A DNA stretch of 46,624 bases, from contig JAHEZH010000028.1 in assembly GCA_023251155.1 (NCBI GenBank), positions 1 to 46,624 on the forward strand, read 5' to 3'. Below, one piece after another: positions 7,240 through 19,676 of the stretch (its first letter is position 1; every line of letters begins with the position of its first letter). The translations under genes and the position numbers were made by a program. The stretch comes from Flammeovirgaceae bacterium. Lineage in GTDB: Bacteria; Bacteroidota; Bacteroidia; Cytophagales; Cyclobacteriaceae. The notes under the pieces were generated by a model. The model did not search any database. It was not told where the DNA came from and was given only the letters and a program-made list of their open reading frames with translations.

Positions 7240-10200
7240 TTATTCCTGTATAATCAGTCGCTGGGTAGCACGGCCTTTGCCTTGCATCACTTCCAGCACA
7301 TACATTCCGCTTTTCAACGTATTGGTTTTTATCTGAATTTCACTTCCGATCTGTTCCGCATTCAATTCTTCTTTGTAAACAATTTTACCAGTCAGATCGA
7401 ATAACCGAACCATCGTCACATCAGAATGGCTACTGCTCACTTTTAAGTTGATGTTGGTGTACTTGGTCGGGTTAGGGAATACTTTCAATCCCAGCTGAGA
7501 TATACCCGTGTACTCAAGAACAATTGTATTACTGAATGAAGACTTACCATCGAAATCCACTTGTTTCAACCGGTAATAATTTTTTCCGAATTGAAGTGAA
7601 GCATCTTCATACATATACTCAATCGCGTTCTTCGTTGTTCCGTTCCCTTCCACTTTGCCGATCACGGCAAATTCGCCACCTTCCCGTGAACGCTGTACTT
7701 CGAAGTAATCATTATTCAATTCCGATTCTGTTTTCCAGTACAGGTAGGCCTGATCTCCCACTATCTCTCCTTTGAACCAGGCCAGTTCGATTGGCAATGG
7801 ATTCGCGGTTGCCGTAGAACCAAGCGTGACAATCCGTTCACTGAATGGATTCGATAAAGCAGCAGAGAATGATCCCTGGCTTTGCGTGTGGCCGCTGCTG
7901 AAGCCACTTCCACCAAAGTTACCCCAGCGGCTGGCTGTAGGTGTATTCCATACCATTACTTGAAGCGATTCTCTTTCTGTTGAGTTGGCCGACACTTCAC
8001 TTTCTGTTCCCCAGGATAAGCCAATGCGTGCCGAGTTTCCGCTTGACCCATCGGATATTTTCCAATACTCCAGTGAGCTTACGCGTAATATGGTTCCGTT
8101 GTTTGGTGTCAGGTTAGTAACACCCGATTCGGTTGTAGGATTACCAATGAAGTATTCCGCATTCCATGTTAAAGGACCGGCACTGGTTGCTGCTATTGAA
8201 GCGGGCCTCCATCGGGTTGATTTTCCTATCGGAAAAATAAATGATCCTCCGTTGGCCACTACTTTACTCAAGCGACCGTTCACAAAGGAGGACGCACTTC
8301 CGCTTGTGGGTGATACCGTAGCGGTGGATGTCAGCCGGAAAGTATTGGATCCGGTTGTGATTAATCCATTAGTAAGTATTAACTGATCAGTTACATCTAC
8401 ATTGCCGGCAAGGGTAAGTCCATTACTATTACTGATTTCCATACGGAAGATCGAAGAACCTCCGCTAAATGCACCGGTAATGGTTTGCGCAGCTGTGCCG
8501 TTAAAGATCATGCGTGCTGTACCCGATCCTCCACTGAAGGTACCTCCTGTATAATTTACATTTCCCTTCAGGTTAAGTGTACCGGCTGAGCCTACGCTGA
8601 ACGTTCCTCCGCTCAGGCTAAATAATCCGCCTACTGTTTTGGTTCCGCCGGCCTGTCCATCAAATGTTCCTCCGGATTGGGTAAGTCCATTGGATATCAG
8701 TAATGTGCCCGTTCCTGTATTGTAGCCTCCTCCAGTAAGTATCAATGAATTCTGAACAGTGATATTACGGTTGGAGGTATTATAAAACACCGGACCATTC
8801 ACCGTGAAGTTATTACATAGGGTGAGATTGTTATTGGCCAGGGTGCGGCTACCGCCACCATCCAAGGTCAGGTTTCTCAGTGAGGTAATGCCGCCCAGTA
8901 TTTCATAGTTACCGGCCCCATCATAGTCAAGTGTTCCTCCATTCGTACAATCGAAGAAGTCATTATAGAAAGCAGCAGGCAAGACTGCGCTGGATGTATT
9001 GCTCACGATGCGTAAAGTGCCCTGCCCCACCACGGTACCCAGACGATGCCCGGTGGTTCCATCTATAGTAAGGGTACCTCCGGCCCTGATCTCTGTTCTG
9101 TAAAGGGAAACGTTGTTGATATTGAACGTAAGATTATCTCCCGCATCCACCACCAGTACTGCTCCGGAAGGTGCACCCCCACCAGGAACCGGTGTTGTAT
9201 AAACAGCAGTATTCACATTCCCTGTTCCGTTGCCTCCTCCTTTAGTAATATAAGTAGGTATGTTATTGGGAATGGCATCATTGATACCGGCAAAATACTC
9301 ACCTGAAATACCGGCATTGGTTACTCCGCTGAAATTGAAGTTCACTGTACGGGTTGGTACGTCCACTGCAGTAAAAAACTTATTGATCGTGTTTGTCGGA
9401 TTTGACTCCGTCAATACACGCGCACCGATATAATCCGATTCGGCATAAGGGGATGTAACACTTACCAGGCTGGCCTGATAGTACAGTTTCATGTCGGAGG
9501 AGAACCCGTTCACGGTGTTGGCGGTGATGATCCAGTGATATTGCAACACATTGTCTCTGTCCACAATCTCCGGATTAGTTGACTCCGAATCTTCCACTAT
9601 TGAAGGGTGTCGTTCATTCGCCGGGCGAACCGTAATACTTGGTGTACCTGTTCCTGTTGTCCCCCCCACAAACTCAACCGGTGTGTAGTACAACTGCCCT
9701 ACCGGGAATACGAAATTGGTACTGACACCCGGAGAAAAATTCTTCTTCACTCCATTATCGGTAAATGAGCTGTTCGTCTGAATCATGTTCGATCCGCCAA
9801 ACGGGTTGACCGGGGTAATCGTAGCTGCGGAAGAAAGACTTAACAAGCTTCCTCCAATGTCAAGCACACCTTGTTTCAAACGAAGACCGGTGTTGATCGA
9901 AAAATTATACCCCTGACCATCCGGGATAATTACACCCGATGGATTGTCAATCGTGATAATACCAATGTTCCCCGTTCCTGAGGTTGATCGTTTCAACTGC
10001 TGCTGCGTGCTTCCTGCGAAAGTGATACCGGTACCCGTTGTACTGGTGTGTGTGCCATCAATGGAAGCATTACCTAACAACGTTACTGAATTGCCGGCAT
10101 CACTAAATACACCTGCTGCAATCGTCAGATCGCGATTTACATTGATCGCTCTGCTCAATGAAAGCGTGCCTGCATTGCTCTTGGTTAAATGATAGAAATC

Positions 10201-13200
10201 AAGCGAAGGTGAACTTCCTGAAATGGATGCCGCACCCGTATTAAAGAAAGTAGTCAGGTTGTTGGCAGGAATAAACGTACCGTTGGCGACCATGTTTGTT
10301 CCAATGCTTAAATCAAGACCTTGTGCGTTAAAAGTAGTCGATGAATTGATCGTAAGATTTCCATTCACCGTAAGTGGAGTGATGTAAATCTTGGCAATGG
10401 GAGTATTGGCACCAGCGATCGTTAAATTATTCAACGGCACCGTTGCTTTTATACCGATGTTCTGACTATTTGCTCCGGCCGGAGTATTGGCATCTCCTAT
10501 CGTAATGGTAGAACCGATGACATTCGAAGATGGAGTATCGATCAGTAATGAAGGAACAGTAGTGCTATTGATCCCCTGCGTCAATGTGAAATTTCCTCCG
10601 GTATGCGTGAAGCTGCTTCCGTTGTTAATTACTTCAAATACCCCGCGTGTTGTTGCCGGAGCAGCATTTCGGGCAAGAGTAACTGTTCCACCGCTCTGCG
10701 TATATTTCAAAATACCGGCAACACTCGCCAGGCTTCGTCTTACCTGCGAACCAACGGTTAATGTACCTGCACTTACCTGAAGTTGAGCATTTCCTGAAGC
10801 GGAATATTCGATATAGTTATTACCGCCATTCGCAGCGTCATCCATCGTGACAGTACCTCCGCTCACCCGAAGCAATCCATCCAACAAAATACCCGTGTTT
10901 GCTCCACTTACGCTCACTTGTCCCTGGCGTACTTCCAGTCCCGATGTGGAGGGTATTGAAAAATCTCCACCACCGGAAGTAAGACTAAAGTTGATGCCCG
11001 AGTTGTTCAGTATAAGCAACCCATTGCTCAATATCAGCGGCTTGGTGGAAATGTTGCTCAATGCATTCAATGTAAAGTTAGCGGATAGCGTTTCGGAAAG
11101 AGCGGTACTTGTTCCTTTGTTCATTTGAATTTGGTACAGACTGATTGCACCTCCCCCCGGATTAGTAACCGTGCCGGATGCAGTACCATTAAATTCAAGA
11201 ATCGCATTATTATCGGAAGCGCCATTTCCATTGAAAAGAGAAATGGTACCGTTAGATACCGTTATGTTTCCTCCTACACTAAGGCGGTGGGTTAATGTAT
11301 TCGGAGTAGTATTCACAACAGCGATCGAGTTAGTACCCGAACTAACGCTGTTCATGATCAGGTCACCGGCAATAGCCAATGTATAATTTGATCCGCTGGT
11401 TGGGAATTCAATTCTACCCTGCGTACCATCACTAAGAACAGCATTTCCTGCTACCGATACATTGGCACCCAATGCAAAGTTTGCCTGCTGATTCACTATT
11501 AAGTTTCTCTTCACCGTAAACTCCACGGAGTTCGTCATCTTTCTTGCGAACGTAGAAGTTCCACCTTCAAAGCGAAGGTTGGGGAATACAACGGGTACTG
11601 TAGGCAACGTGATTACTGCACCTGTTTCAGATACATAATCATACACACTGCTTACTTCATTGGCAAAATCGCCAAAGTCACCCGATATGGATGGAACCTG
11701 GGTATCCGATAACCGTACCATGAAAGTACCTGACCCGGATATGCGGCCAAACTGTACTCCCTGAGTACGTTGCACAGTTACGCGAGGAGAATAAGTACCT
11801 GCAGGCACGGCAGCAAAAACGACCTGGGCAGCGGCCGCTATCCCTGAGTTGACATCAATGCTATGAAAATTATTAGCGCCTGAATTACCAGAGCCGATGA
11901 TAGCAATATCTCCCGCCTTCGGATAATCGGAAGCCGCTGCACCTACGTGCGATACGGTAGACCATGAAGAAGCCGAATGCCATGGGTTACCAGGATATCC
12001 GGTGGCGGCGGTACCGCGGCTATAGTAAACCAGTGGTGCACCGGTAAAGCGAGCGGGGGCACCTGCTGTATAGTTAGCCGCAGCTAATGTGAAACCCGCG
12101 CCCGGAAACGTAGCACCTGTAGATGTTCCGTTGAAATAAAGCACATTGGTGGTGGTGTTTACATCATCCGTTCCTCCATCGGTTGAACGTGTAAATGGAG
12201 TGGTATCCAATACCAGACCGGGAACATAATTAGCTTCAGTACCTCCCACATCCGACTCGGCATAATTAAAATTATAAGAAACCGTTGGCAATGAACTGAA
12301 GTTGCTATGACGAATTCTCCAGTAATAAGAAAGGATATCACTTCCTCCACTGGCATTGGTGGTTTGTAAAACGCCATCCGTTGGTGATACGGCGATGAAA
12401 CCATCATCGGTGAAAGTGATAATCTGAATAAGGGCAGGAGTGTATCGGGCTACTCCATTGGCATTTGTTCCTACCGGAAATGTTTTGGCACCTGCCGCAT
12501 TATAGTAGAACTCCAATCCTCCATCCGAAGCCGTACCGGCGGTCTGAATGTATTTAGTGGCATCATAACCGGAGATGGTCGCTGATGCACCCGATAGGGT
12601 AAGCTTGAAAATATTAATATTAAAAATACCGCTTGTCAATACCAGTTGTTTATACACGGTGAATGCACTGTTGGCCAGTGTTATTCCGTTGGAATTATTC
12701 AGCGTAAGATTGTAGATACTTCCGGCATCGGAAGTCAGTGTTTGAGCACTGGTGCCATCCATTTGAAGTTTACCGGTAGAGGCTGATTTGCCCACTACGG
12801 ATTTGATGTATACATCCCCTTTGGCACTTACGGTAAAGGAATTATAGTTAAGAATACCTTGCTCTACTCTCAATTCTCCATTGATCTGTAAACCCGTAGT
12901 TGTGTTTGCCGAAACAAGACTAACCTCATTGGAAGCTGTTTGCTTTGCCACCGTAAGGTTATTCCATTGAGGTACGGGGGTGGTGTTATTAAATGTAATT
13001 GAGCTTACACCTACCCCGTTGAACTTAGTGGTATTTGCGCCTGGTGTGTACGTGGCATTGGTTGCTGCGATGTCAAGATTACCACCGATGGTCACATCAG
13101 TTCCGTTTGCCTGAAAGGTAATATAGTTCTGAATCGAAAGATCATTTAAAACAACCAGGGGCTGTGGTGCCAGTGCGACCGAAATATCTGTTGGAGAAGT

Positions 13201-16050
13201 ATCACCAGAAGAAGTACCTACTAAATCGATAACACGGGTGGTCGTGTTGGCATTACGCATCACCACGTTCCAAAAAGGTGCACGTGATGTCACTTTAAAT
13301 ACATTGGAATTACTGCTTTCCATATACACCGTACCACCGGTTACATTGATATTGGCCGGATCGGAGTTGATGAAGATCGCCCCCCGTGAACCGGAATTGA
13401 ACGCACCACGTACGGTGAGTGTTCCTCCACTCATATTAAATACGTTCCCGGTATAGGTCAGACTGAACAACGCATAGTCGCCATTCACACCACTCGCCCC
13501 ATCCACGGTAACCGCACCACCAGATTGAATATATCCCCCGATGTTACTTGACGAAAGTACACTGGTCCTGATCTGACGGGTGTTCAGTATTCCCCCCTCC
13601 ACGATGATCGATCCATTATCACGGGTGGTGATTCCGCTGGAGACCATGACCGTAAGGGTTCCGGCAGATACCCTTACTTTACCATAAGGCACCAGTGAGT
13701 TACCCTGATCTTTATTGACCACACCACCATTTACCCACAGCTGGGCTCCGGCATAGATCGCATAGTTATTGTTATTGCCGAAAACAGGAATGGTTATATT
13801 CGCTCTGACTTCCAGCGTGCCATAGATCAAACCTATGGCGTTATTGTTAGTAGACGCCTGTGCCGCATCAATCACATAATTCATTGGCCCCAGCAAACTG
13901 AAATTACCAGGAGCACTTGCTGACAAAGTAAGTTTGTAGGTATCATCTACTCCCTTCTTTATTTCTATGCGATAGAATTTGGAGGAGCCATTGCAAAGCA
14001 ATTGTTGATTGGCTGTCGCATTGAGGAATGCCACATCCACAATACCGGGAGCACTTTCCGTAGCCGCTCCATCGGTAGCCTCATGTGTATAATCGGTAGT
14101 AGAGCGGTTAGTGAATGCCATCGATCCGCCATTATTGGTAAGATCGCCATACAGGTTAAACTTATGACGCCCGTTACCCTGGCCTACCCTGAACTGTCCT
14201 GAAGAATTAACAATGGTATTCCCATATACGGTTAGTGTTTTTGAAGAAGTGCTCGCATCATCATTAAATTTCACGATACCGTTTTGAAGCGTTAGTGCAC
14301 CATTCAATGTCACATCAGCCATCAGTGTGGCTATGTTGGAGGAACCATTGAAGTTCACAATAAGGTCTTTCCAGAGGTGCGTCTGATTAATTTCAATCCC
14401 CACCCCGTTAATCTCAACCGTACCTCCTGTGGCAGCATCCGCAAATGCCGTAGTCGTTCCCAATGGAAAGTTATCGCTGCCGGCAGCACCTGCCATTTTT
14501 ATTCTTCCCGTACCGGAAATAGTAGTATAGTTATGCCCTGAGGTATTGGAGATATCCAGCGTTCCTGCCACCTCCATACTTAATACGGAAGTGTTGTTCA
14601 CATTTAATGTGATGGTTCTGCCTGATGTAATTACTGCGTTATCCGATGCGGATGGGGTCTCATTACCGGGATTCACAAATAAGGGAACAATGGCTCCATC
14701 CAGTGTCCATGAGCCAGGCGAACTCCAGTTACCGGTTTGATAACTGTACCACGTACGTGCCGGTGCGCCATTTACAGGGCTTTCTGATTCATTGAGTGTA
14801 CCTAATGTATAGCGGCCATTGGTCAGATCGGCATTGGGAACAGTGAACACAATACGATCTCCGTTGGTGGATTTATTTGCATTGGCGATACCGACATCCT
14901 GGTAGTTACTACCATCATAGCGAAGCAACACATAATTGTTTTTACTCTGCGGATACTGACCACCGGGAATTCCATCACCAAAATCAAAACTGATCGTTGC
15001 ATCCAGTGTTCCTGTTTTTTCCACATACCAGTCGCGCGCCCAGCGCTGTTTAATGGACGTTCCGAGGTTAGCAGTGGATACGGCATTGGCGGTTCCATTA
15101 TGGCCGGCAAGAATAAATTCACCATTGGTATCCAGTGTACTATTTGCGGGTGCCAATACGAAACCCTGCGAAGAGGCTTCCACGTGTGATGTAGAAGAGG
15201 ACTGACCGATACCGACAACATCTACCGTGTAAGCAGCCGGATTCCCGGTATACACATCATTTACAATCGTAATGTTATACTTTGCACTGAGATAGTTTTC
15301 AACGATGATGCGCTGTGCTTCATTCAGTGTATTGATATAAAGAATGACCTCGGTGATTCTTCCATCCAGGTTTCGGCCATCATTCGCAGCGTCAAAAGCA
15401 CCAATAAACACATTCGATGCCTTGTTGCCTATGGAGGAAGGAGCCGTATTGCTGGTTACTCTCGACGTACCATTTTGAAATAAGGTAGCCGTAGTGGCAG
15501 GGCCACTGAAAACAGTACTGGCAATTTGTTTGGCTCCACCGGTCAGAATATTTCCGGTGGTAAATGTTGCCGAATTGATGCGCGTATTTAGTGTAGCGTT
15601 GTTTTTATACAGCACATACGCCTCGGCATTGTTACTTCCGGCCCGCTTTGAAAGAAGACCTTTGGTCGAGCTTGTTCCCGTGGGCACAAATACCACGAAA
15701 GAGGTAAGCCCTGTCGTATTGTCGAGATTGTCCGCATCGGGCACAATCAGGTAGGTATCTGTGGTCGTGAAATCAATGGATGGTAAATTATTAAAAAGCG
15801 CATCTGAGGTATTGAGCGAAGGCCGTGTTGCTCCGGTAGCGGCAGCATTGTTCGTGTTTCCCGACTGATCGGCCCAGGAGTCTACCAGACCACCCGTTTG
15901 CGAAATACCTATATTGGATTTAAGCCATAGGGTATTGGAGGGTTGCCCCCCCGTTCCGGCAGCATTTCCTACACCACCAGGCCCGGTTTGGGCAAAAACA
16001 ATACTTTTCGCAGAGCAAGCGAAAACAAGAGCAATCAAAGCCAGTCTCAT
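7240..16050 (-). CDS. Giant secreted surface protein with LamG-like domain, beta-solenoid blocks and T9SS type A sorting domain
   Basis: This 2936-residue protein has a signal peptide (MRLALIALVFACSAKSIVFA). A LamG/concanavalin-like region follows at about 40-260 (SWADQSGNTNNA, then GRITEVILYINTLNEAQR). The bulk is Ser/Thr/Gly/Asn-rich short beta strands (GGTVTM-, TLTVGS-type rungs) suggesting a parallel beta-solenoid. Three related blocks begin near residues 431, 1338 and 2270. Each closes with an FP[VI]G...P motif, at about 1190, 2113 and 2602, followed by a Y-W/H-W-x-I segment. Near 2751 PLPIELAWFKGE opens the domain common before T9SS signals. The last 80 residues (VFPNPT..., LFDLTGKIVY, LKSGMYVLEV) are a type A T9SS sorting domain, so export through T9SS and cell-surface attachment are expected. 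An adhesin or matrix role is inference; no catalytic domain is recognised. Confidence 0.9.
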   Translation of the reverse strand: MRLALIALVFACSAKSIVFAQTGPGGVGNAAGTGGQPSNTLWLKSNIGISQTGGLVDSWADQSGNTNNAAATGATRPSLNTSDALFNNLPSIDFTTTDTYLIVPDADNLDNTTGLTSFVVFVPTGTSSTKGLLSKRAGSNNAEAYVLYKNNATLNTRINSATFTTGNILTGGAKQIASTVFSGPATTATLFQNGTSRVTSNTAPSSIGNKASNVFIGAFDAANDGRNLDGRITEVILYINTLNEAQRIIVENYLSAKYNITIVNDVYTGNPAAYTVDVVGIGQSSSTSHVEASSQGFVLAPANSTLDTNGEFILAGHNGTANAVSTANLGTSIKQRWARDWYVEKTGTLDATISFDFGDGIPGGQYPQSKNNYVLLRYDGSNYQDVGIANANKSTNGDRIVFTVPNADLTNGRYTLGTLNESESPVNGAPARTWYSYQTGNWSSPGSWTLDGAIVPLFVNPGNETPSASDNAVITSGRTITLNVNNTSVLSMEVAGTLDISNTSGHNYTTISGTGRIKMAGAAGSDNFPLGTTTAFADAATGGTVEINGVGIEINQTHLWKDLIVNFNGSSNIATLMADVTLNGALTLQNGIVKFNDDASTSSKTLTVYGNTIVNSSGQFRVGQGNGRHKFNLYGDLTNNGGSMAFTNRSTTDYTHEATDGAATESAPGIVDVAFLNATANQQLLCNGSSKFYRIEIKKGVDDTYKLTLSASAPGNFSLLGPMNYVIDAAQASTNNNAIGLIYGTLEVRANITIPVFGNNNNYAIYAGAQLWVNGGVVNKDQGNSLVPYGKVRVSAGTLTVMVSSGITTRDNGSIIVEGGILNTRQIRTSVLSSSNIGGYIQSGGAVTVDGASGVNGDYALFSLTYTGNVFNMSGGTLTVRGAFNSGSRGAIFINSDPANINVTGGTVYMESSNSNVFKVTSRAPFWNVVMRNANTTTRVIDLVGTSSGDTSPTDISVALAPQPLVVLNDLSIQNYITFQANGTDVTIGGNLDIAATNATYTPGANTTKFNGVGVSSITFNNTTPVPQWNNLTVAKQTASNEVSLVSANTTTGLQINGELRVEQGILNYNSFTVSAKGDVYIKSVVGKSASTGKLQMDGTSAQTLTSDAGSIYNLTLNNSNGITLANSAFTVYKQLVLTSGIFNINIFKLTLSGASATISGYDATKYIQTAGTASDGGLEFYYNAAGAKTFPVGTNANGVARYTPALIQIITFTDDGFIAVSPTDGVLQTTNASGGSDILSYYWRIRHSNFSSLPTVSYNFNYAESDVGGTEANYVPGLVLDTTPFTRSTDGGTDDVNTTTNVLYFNGTSTGATFPGAGFTLAAANYTAGAPARFTGAPLVYYSRGTAATGYPGNPWHSASSWSTVSHVGAAASDYPKAGDIAIIGSGNSGANNFHSIDVNSGIAAAAQVVFAAVPAGTYSPRVTVQRTQGVQFGRISGSGTFMVRLSDTQVPSISGDFGDFANEVSSVYDYVSETGAVITLPTVPVVFPNLRFEGGTSTFARKMTNSVEFTVKRNLIVNQQANFALGANVSVAGNAVLSDGTQGRIEFPTSGSNYTLAIAGDLIMNSVSSGTNSIAVVNTTPNTLTHRLSVGGNITVSNGTISLFNGNGASDNNAILEFNGTASGTVTNPGGGAISLYQIQMNKGTSTALSETLSANFTLNALSNISTKPLILSNGLLILNNSGINFSLTSGGGDFSIPSTSGLEVRQGQVSVSGANTGILLDGLLRVSGGTVTMDDAANGGNNYIEYSASGNAQLQVSAGTLTVGSQVRRSLASVAGILKYTQSGGTVTLARNAAPATTRGVFEVINNGSSFTHTGGNFTLTQGINSTTVPSLLIDTPSSNVIGSTITIGDANTPAGANSQNIGIKATVPLNNLTIAGANTPIAKIYITPLTVNGNLTINSSTTFNAQGLDLSIGTNMVANGTFIPANNLTTFFNTGAASISGSSPSLDFYHLTKSNAGTLSLSRAINVNRDLTIAAGVFSDAGNSVTLLGNASIDGTHTSTTGTGITFAGSTQQQLKRSTSGTGNIGIITIDNPSGVIIPDGQGYNFSINTGLRLKQGVLDIGGSLLSLSSAATITPVNPFGGSNMIQTNSSFTDNGVKKNFSPGVSTNFVFPVGQLYYTPVEFVGGTTGTGTPSITVRPANERHPSIVEDSESTNPEIVDRDNVLQYHWIITANTVNGFSSDMKLYYQASLVSVTSPYAESDYIGARVLTESNPTNTINKFFTAVDVPTRTVNFNFSGVTNAGISGEYFAGINDAIPNNIPTYITKGGGNGTGNVNTAVYTTPVPGGGAPSGAVLVVDAGDNLTFNINNVSLYRTEIRAGGTLTIDGTTGHRLGTVVGQGTLRIVSNTSSAVLPAAFYNDFFDCTNGGTLDYDGAGNYEILGGITSLRNLTLDGGGSRTLANNNLTLCNNFTVNGPVFYNTSNRNITVQNSLILTGGGYNTGTGTLLISNGLTQSGGTFDGQAGGTKTVGGLFSLSGGTFSVGSAGTLNLKGNVNYTGGTFSGGSGTARMIFNGTAAQTITGAFSGGSSIFRMEISNSNGLTLAGNVDVTDQLILTNGLITTGSNTFRLTSTATVSPTSGSASSFVNGRLSKVVANGGSFIFPIGKSTRWRPASIAATSAGPLTWNAEYFIGNPTTESGVTNLTPNNGTILRVSSLEYWKISDGSSGNSARIGLSWGTESEVSANSTERESLQVMVWNTPTASRWGNFGGSGFSSGHTQSQGSFSAALSNPFSERIVTLGSTATANPLPIELAWFKGEIVGDQAYLYWKTESELNNDYFEVQRSREGGEFAVIGKVEGNGTTKNAIEYMYEDASLQFGKNYYRLKQVDFDGKSSFSNTIVLEYTGISQLGLKVFPNPTKYTNINLKVSSSHSDVTMVRLFDLTGKIVYKEELNAEQIGSEIQIKTNTLKSGMYVLEVMQGKGRATQRLIIQE

Positions 16051-16078
16051 AGGTATAGTTTTATGGTAAAATAAACTT

Positions 16079-16086
16079 CAAAAGTA
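16079..16086 (-). promoter_or_regulatory. Putative -7 element (TACTTTTG) for the giant surface protein
   Basis: The minus strand reads TACTTTTG, a perfect TAnnTTTG, 29 bases before the ATG at 16050, giving an expected leader of about 20 bases. No convincing -33 TTTG at 19-21 bases upstream. Confidence 0.5.
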
Positions 16087-16158
16087 CGAAGAGTGTCCCA
16101 AAAATGGATTGACTGTTACGACTTTATTTTCCATCGTTGCTTAACTTTAAGTCGATAA

Positions 16159-18174
<2,016 letters not shown>

Positions 18175-18237
18175 CACAAATAAAATCTCCGCCATTTTGA
18201 ATTGTGCCATGTAGCGAAAAAACATTAGTTTGCGGCC

Positions 18238-18747
18238 ATGTTTAAAATGAGTTTTCTGCAAATGCGTACCAACGCGGCTCTCAAGAAAAATAAATTCCTG
18301 AGAGGAAGTACTCCTTATAAGCAGGCACAGAGTTTTGGAATCATTTTCAGCGTGGAAGACAAGCAGAAACATGATGACATCAAAGAACTGGTGAAAACCC
18401 TGGAGCAGGACGGCAAAAAAGTAAAAGTGCTCGAGTTTTTACCCAAGAAGAAAGAGAACTTCGAGTTTCTGTATGACTTCTTCACCATTGAGAATCTGAC
18501 CTTCTGGGGAAGAATTGATTCTCAGCAGGCAGCCCGTTTCTCTGACACTCCTTTCGACTATCTGTACTATATTGATAGGGAATCAAACCCGCTCATATTG
18601 AATTTGCTGGCTCATAGCAGAGCCAAATGCAGAGTGGGCTGTTTTCACGAACTGGAAAGCGCATTCTATGAGCTGATGATTGAATACAGCGGAGCAACCA
18701 AGACGCTGATCAGCAACATGTACAATTACACGAAGCAACTGAAATAA
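18238..18747 (+). CDS. DUF6913-like conserved hypothetical protein
   Basis: This is a 169-residue soluble protein of unknown function. It begins with a basic amphipathic stretch (KMSFLQMRTNAALKKNKFLRGSTPY), continues with an alpha/beta region (FGIIFSVEDKQKHDDIKELVKTL) and ends with a helix (ALYELMIEYSG-like, here AFYELMIEYSGATKT). There is no signal peptide or membrane segment. I associate it, with moderate certainty, with the Bacteroidota family DUF6913, which I recall lying next to dapA. Here dapA starts only 9 bases after the stop, so the two are probably cotranscribed, and a link to diaminopimelate/lysine or cell-wall metabolism is possible but unproven. It begins 63 bases after ligA. Confidence 0.75.
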   Translation: MFKMSFLQMRTNAALKKNKFLRGSTPYKQAQSFGIIFSVEDKQKHDDIKELVKTLEQDGKKVKVLEFLPKKKENFEFLYDFFTIENLTFWGRIDSQQAARFSDTPFDYLYYIDRESNPLILNLLAHSRAKCRVGCFHELESAFYELMIEYSGATKTLISNMYNYTKQLK

Positions 18748-18756
18748 TCTATTGGT

Positions 18757-19641
18757 ATGAAAAAATTCTTTGGCACTGGTGTGGCCCTGGTCACTCCTTT
18801 TTTGGAAGATGGAAGCATTGATTTCAAGTCATTGAAAAAATTGCTTGCCCATACTGCCAAGGGTGCCGATTATTATGTGGTATTAGGTACAACCGGTGAG
18901 TCGGCCACGTTGACGAGGGAAGAGAAGAAGCAAATCATCGAATTTGTGGTAAACAACAATACCAAGGGCCTGCCTGTGGTGTATGGTATCGGTGGTAATC
19001 ATACCAGTGAAGTAATCCAAACTATAAAGGCAACCGACTTCAGAGGAGTGGACGCCATTTTATCGGTAAGTCCTTACTACAATAAGCCTTCGCAGGAAGG
19101 AATCTATCAGCACTTTAAAGCTATTGCTACCGCTTCGCCTGTGCCGGTTATTTTATACAATGTACCTGGCCGAACCGCTTCCAACCTTACTGCAGCTACC
19201 ACCTTGCGTCTGGCGGAGCACAAAAACATTATTGGTATCAAAGAAGCGTCTGGCAACATGGAGCAGTGCATGAACATCGCGAAAAACAAGCCGAAAGATT
19301 TTCTTCTCATCTCCGGTGATGATTTGCTCACTTCCGCTTTTTATGCCATAGGCGGTGCCGGTGTTATCTCCGTTTTGGCCAATGCACTTCCTTCTGTTTT
19401 CAATAAAATGAAAGTGCATGCAGTGAACGGGAATATCTTGAAATCAAGCCTGGAGCAATTCCGATTACTTGAAATCAATGGACCAATGTATGAGGAAGGT
19501 AATCCGGTGGGCGTCAAATTCCTGCTGGATCAGTTGCAGATTTGCTCGCCTGAAGTGCGTTTGCCACTGGTTAAAGCCTCTTTACCATTGCAGCAAAAAA
19601 TCAAAACTGCTTTTGACAGCTATAAAAGCAAAAAAGGATAA
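18757..19641 (+). CDS. dapA: 4-hydroxy-tetrahydrodipicolinate synthase
   Basis: DapA condenses pyruvate with aspartate semialdehyde, the first committed step to diaminopimelate and lysine. The 294-residue TIM barrel has all signature elements: GTTGES near residue 48, Tyr134 in YNVPGRT (part of the proton relay) and the Schiff-base Lys162 in IGIKEASG, each one position after the E. coli numbering Y133 and K161. The gene follows the DUF6913-like ORF by 9 bases. Its TAA stop lies inside the left arm of a strong terminator (19632-19661), so termination is built into the end of the gene. Regulation by lysine cannot be judged from the sequence. Confidence 0.97.
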   Translation: MKKFFGTGVALVTPFLEDGSIDFKSLKKLLAHTAKGADYYVVLGTTGESATLTREEKKQIIEFVVNNNTKGLPVVYGIGGNHTSEVIQTIKATDFRGVDAILSVSPYYNKPSQEGIYQHFKAIATASPVPVILYNVPGRTASNLTAATTLRLAEHKNIIGIKEASGNMEQCMNIAKNKPKDFLLISGDDLLTSAFYAIGGAGVISVLANALPSVFNKMKVHAVNGNILKSSLEQFRLLEINGPMYEEGNPVGVKFLLDQLQICSPEVRLPLVKASLPLQQKIKTAFDSYKSKKG

Positions 19642-19661
19642 TCGTTTGGGATTATCCTTTT
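19632..19661. terminator. Bidirectional terminator between dapA and the histone-like gene
   Basis: A perfect 12-bp stem: AAAAGGATAATC (19632-19643), loop GTTTGG, GATTATCCTTTT (19650-19661). A-run and T-run flanks let it work on both strands. It contains the dapA stop codon and lies 31 bases after the stop of the convergent gene at 19692. Confidence 0.88.
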
Positions 19662-19676
19662 AAAAGGTATTTGTTC

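Noticed and set aside
7985-8386. Plus-strand ORF of 133 residues inside the giant surface-protein gene, with several others up to 97 residues (9944-11386)
   Set aside because: All are antisense to a well-supported coding region, have no recognisable domains, and arise from the low-stop composition of its repetitive codons.
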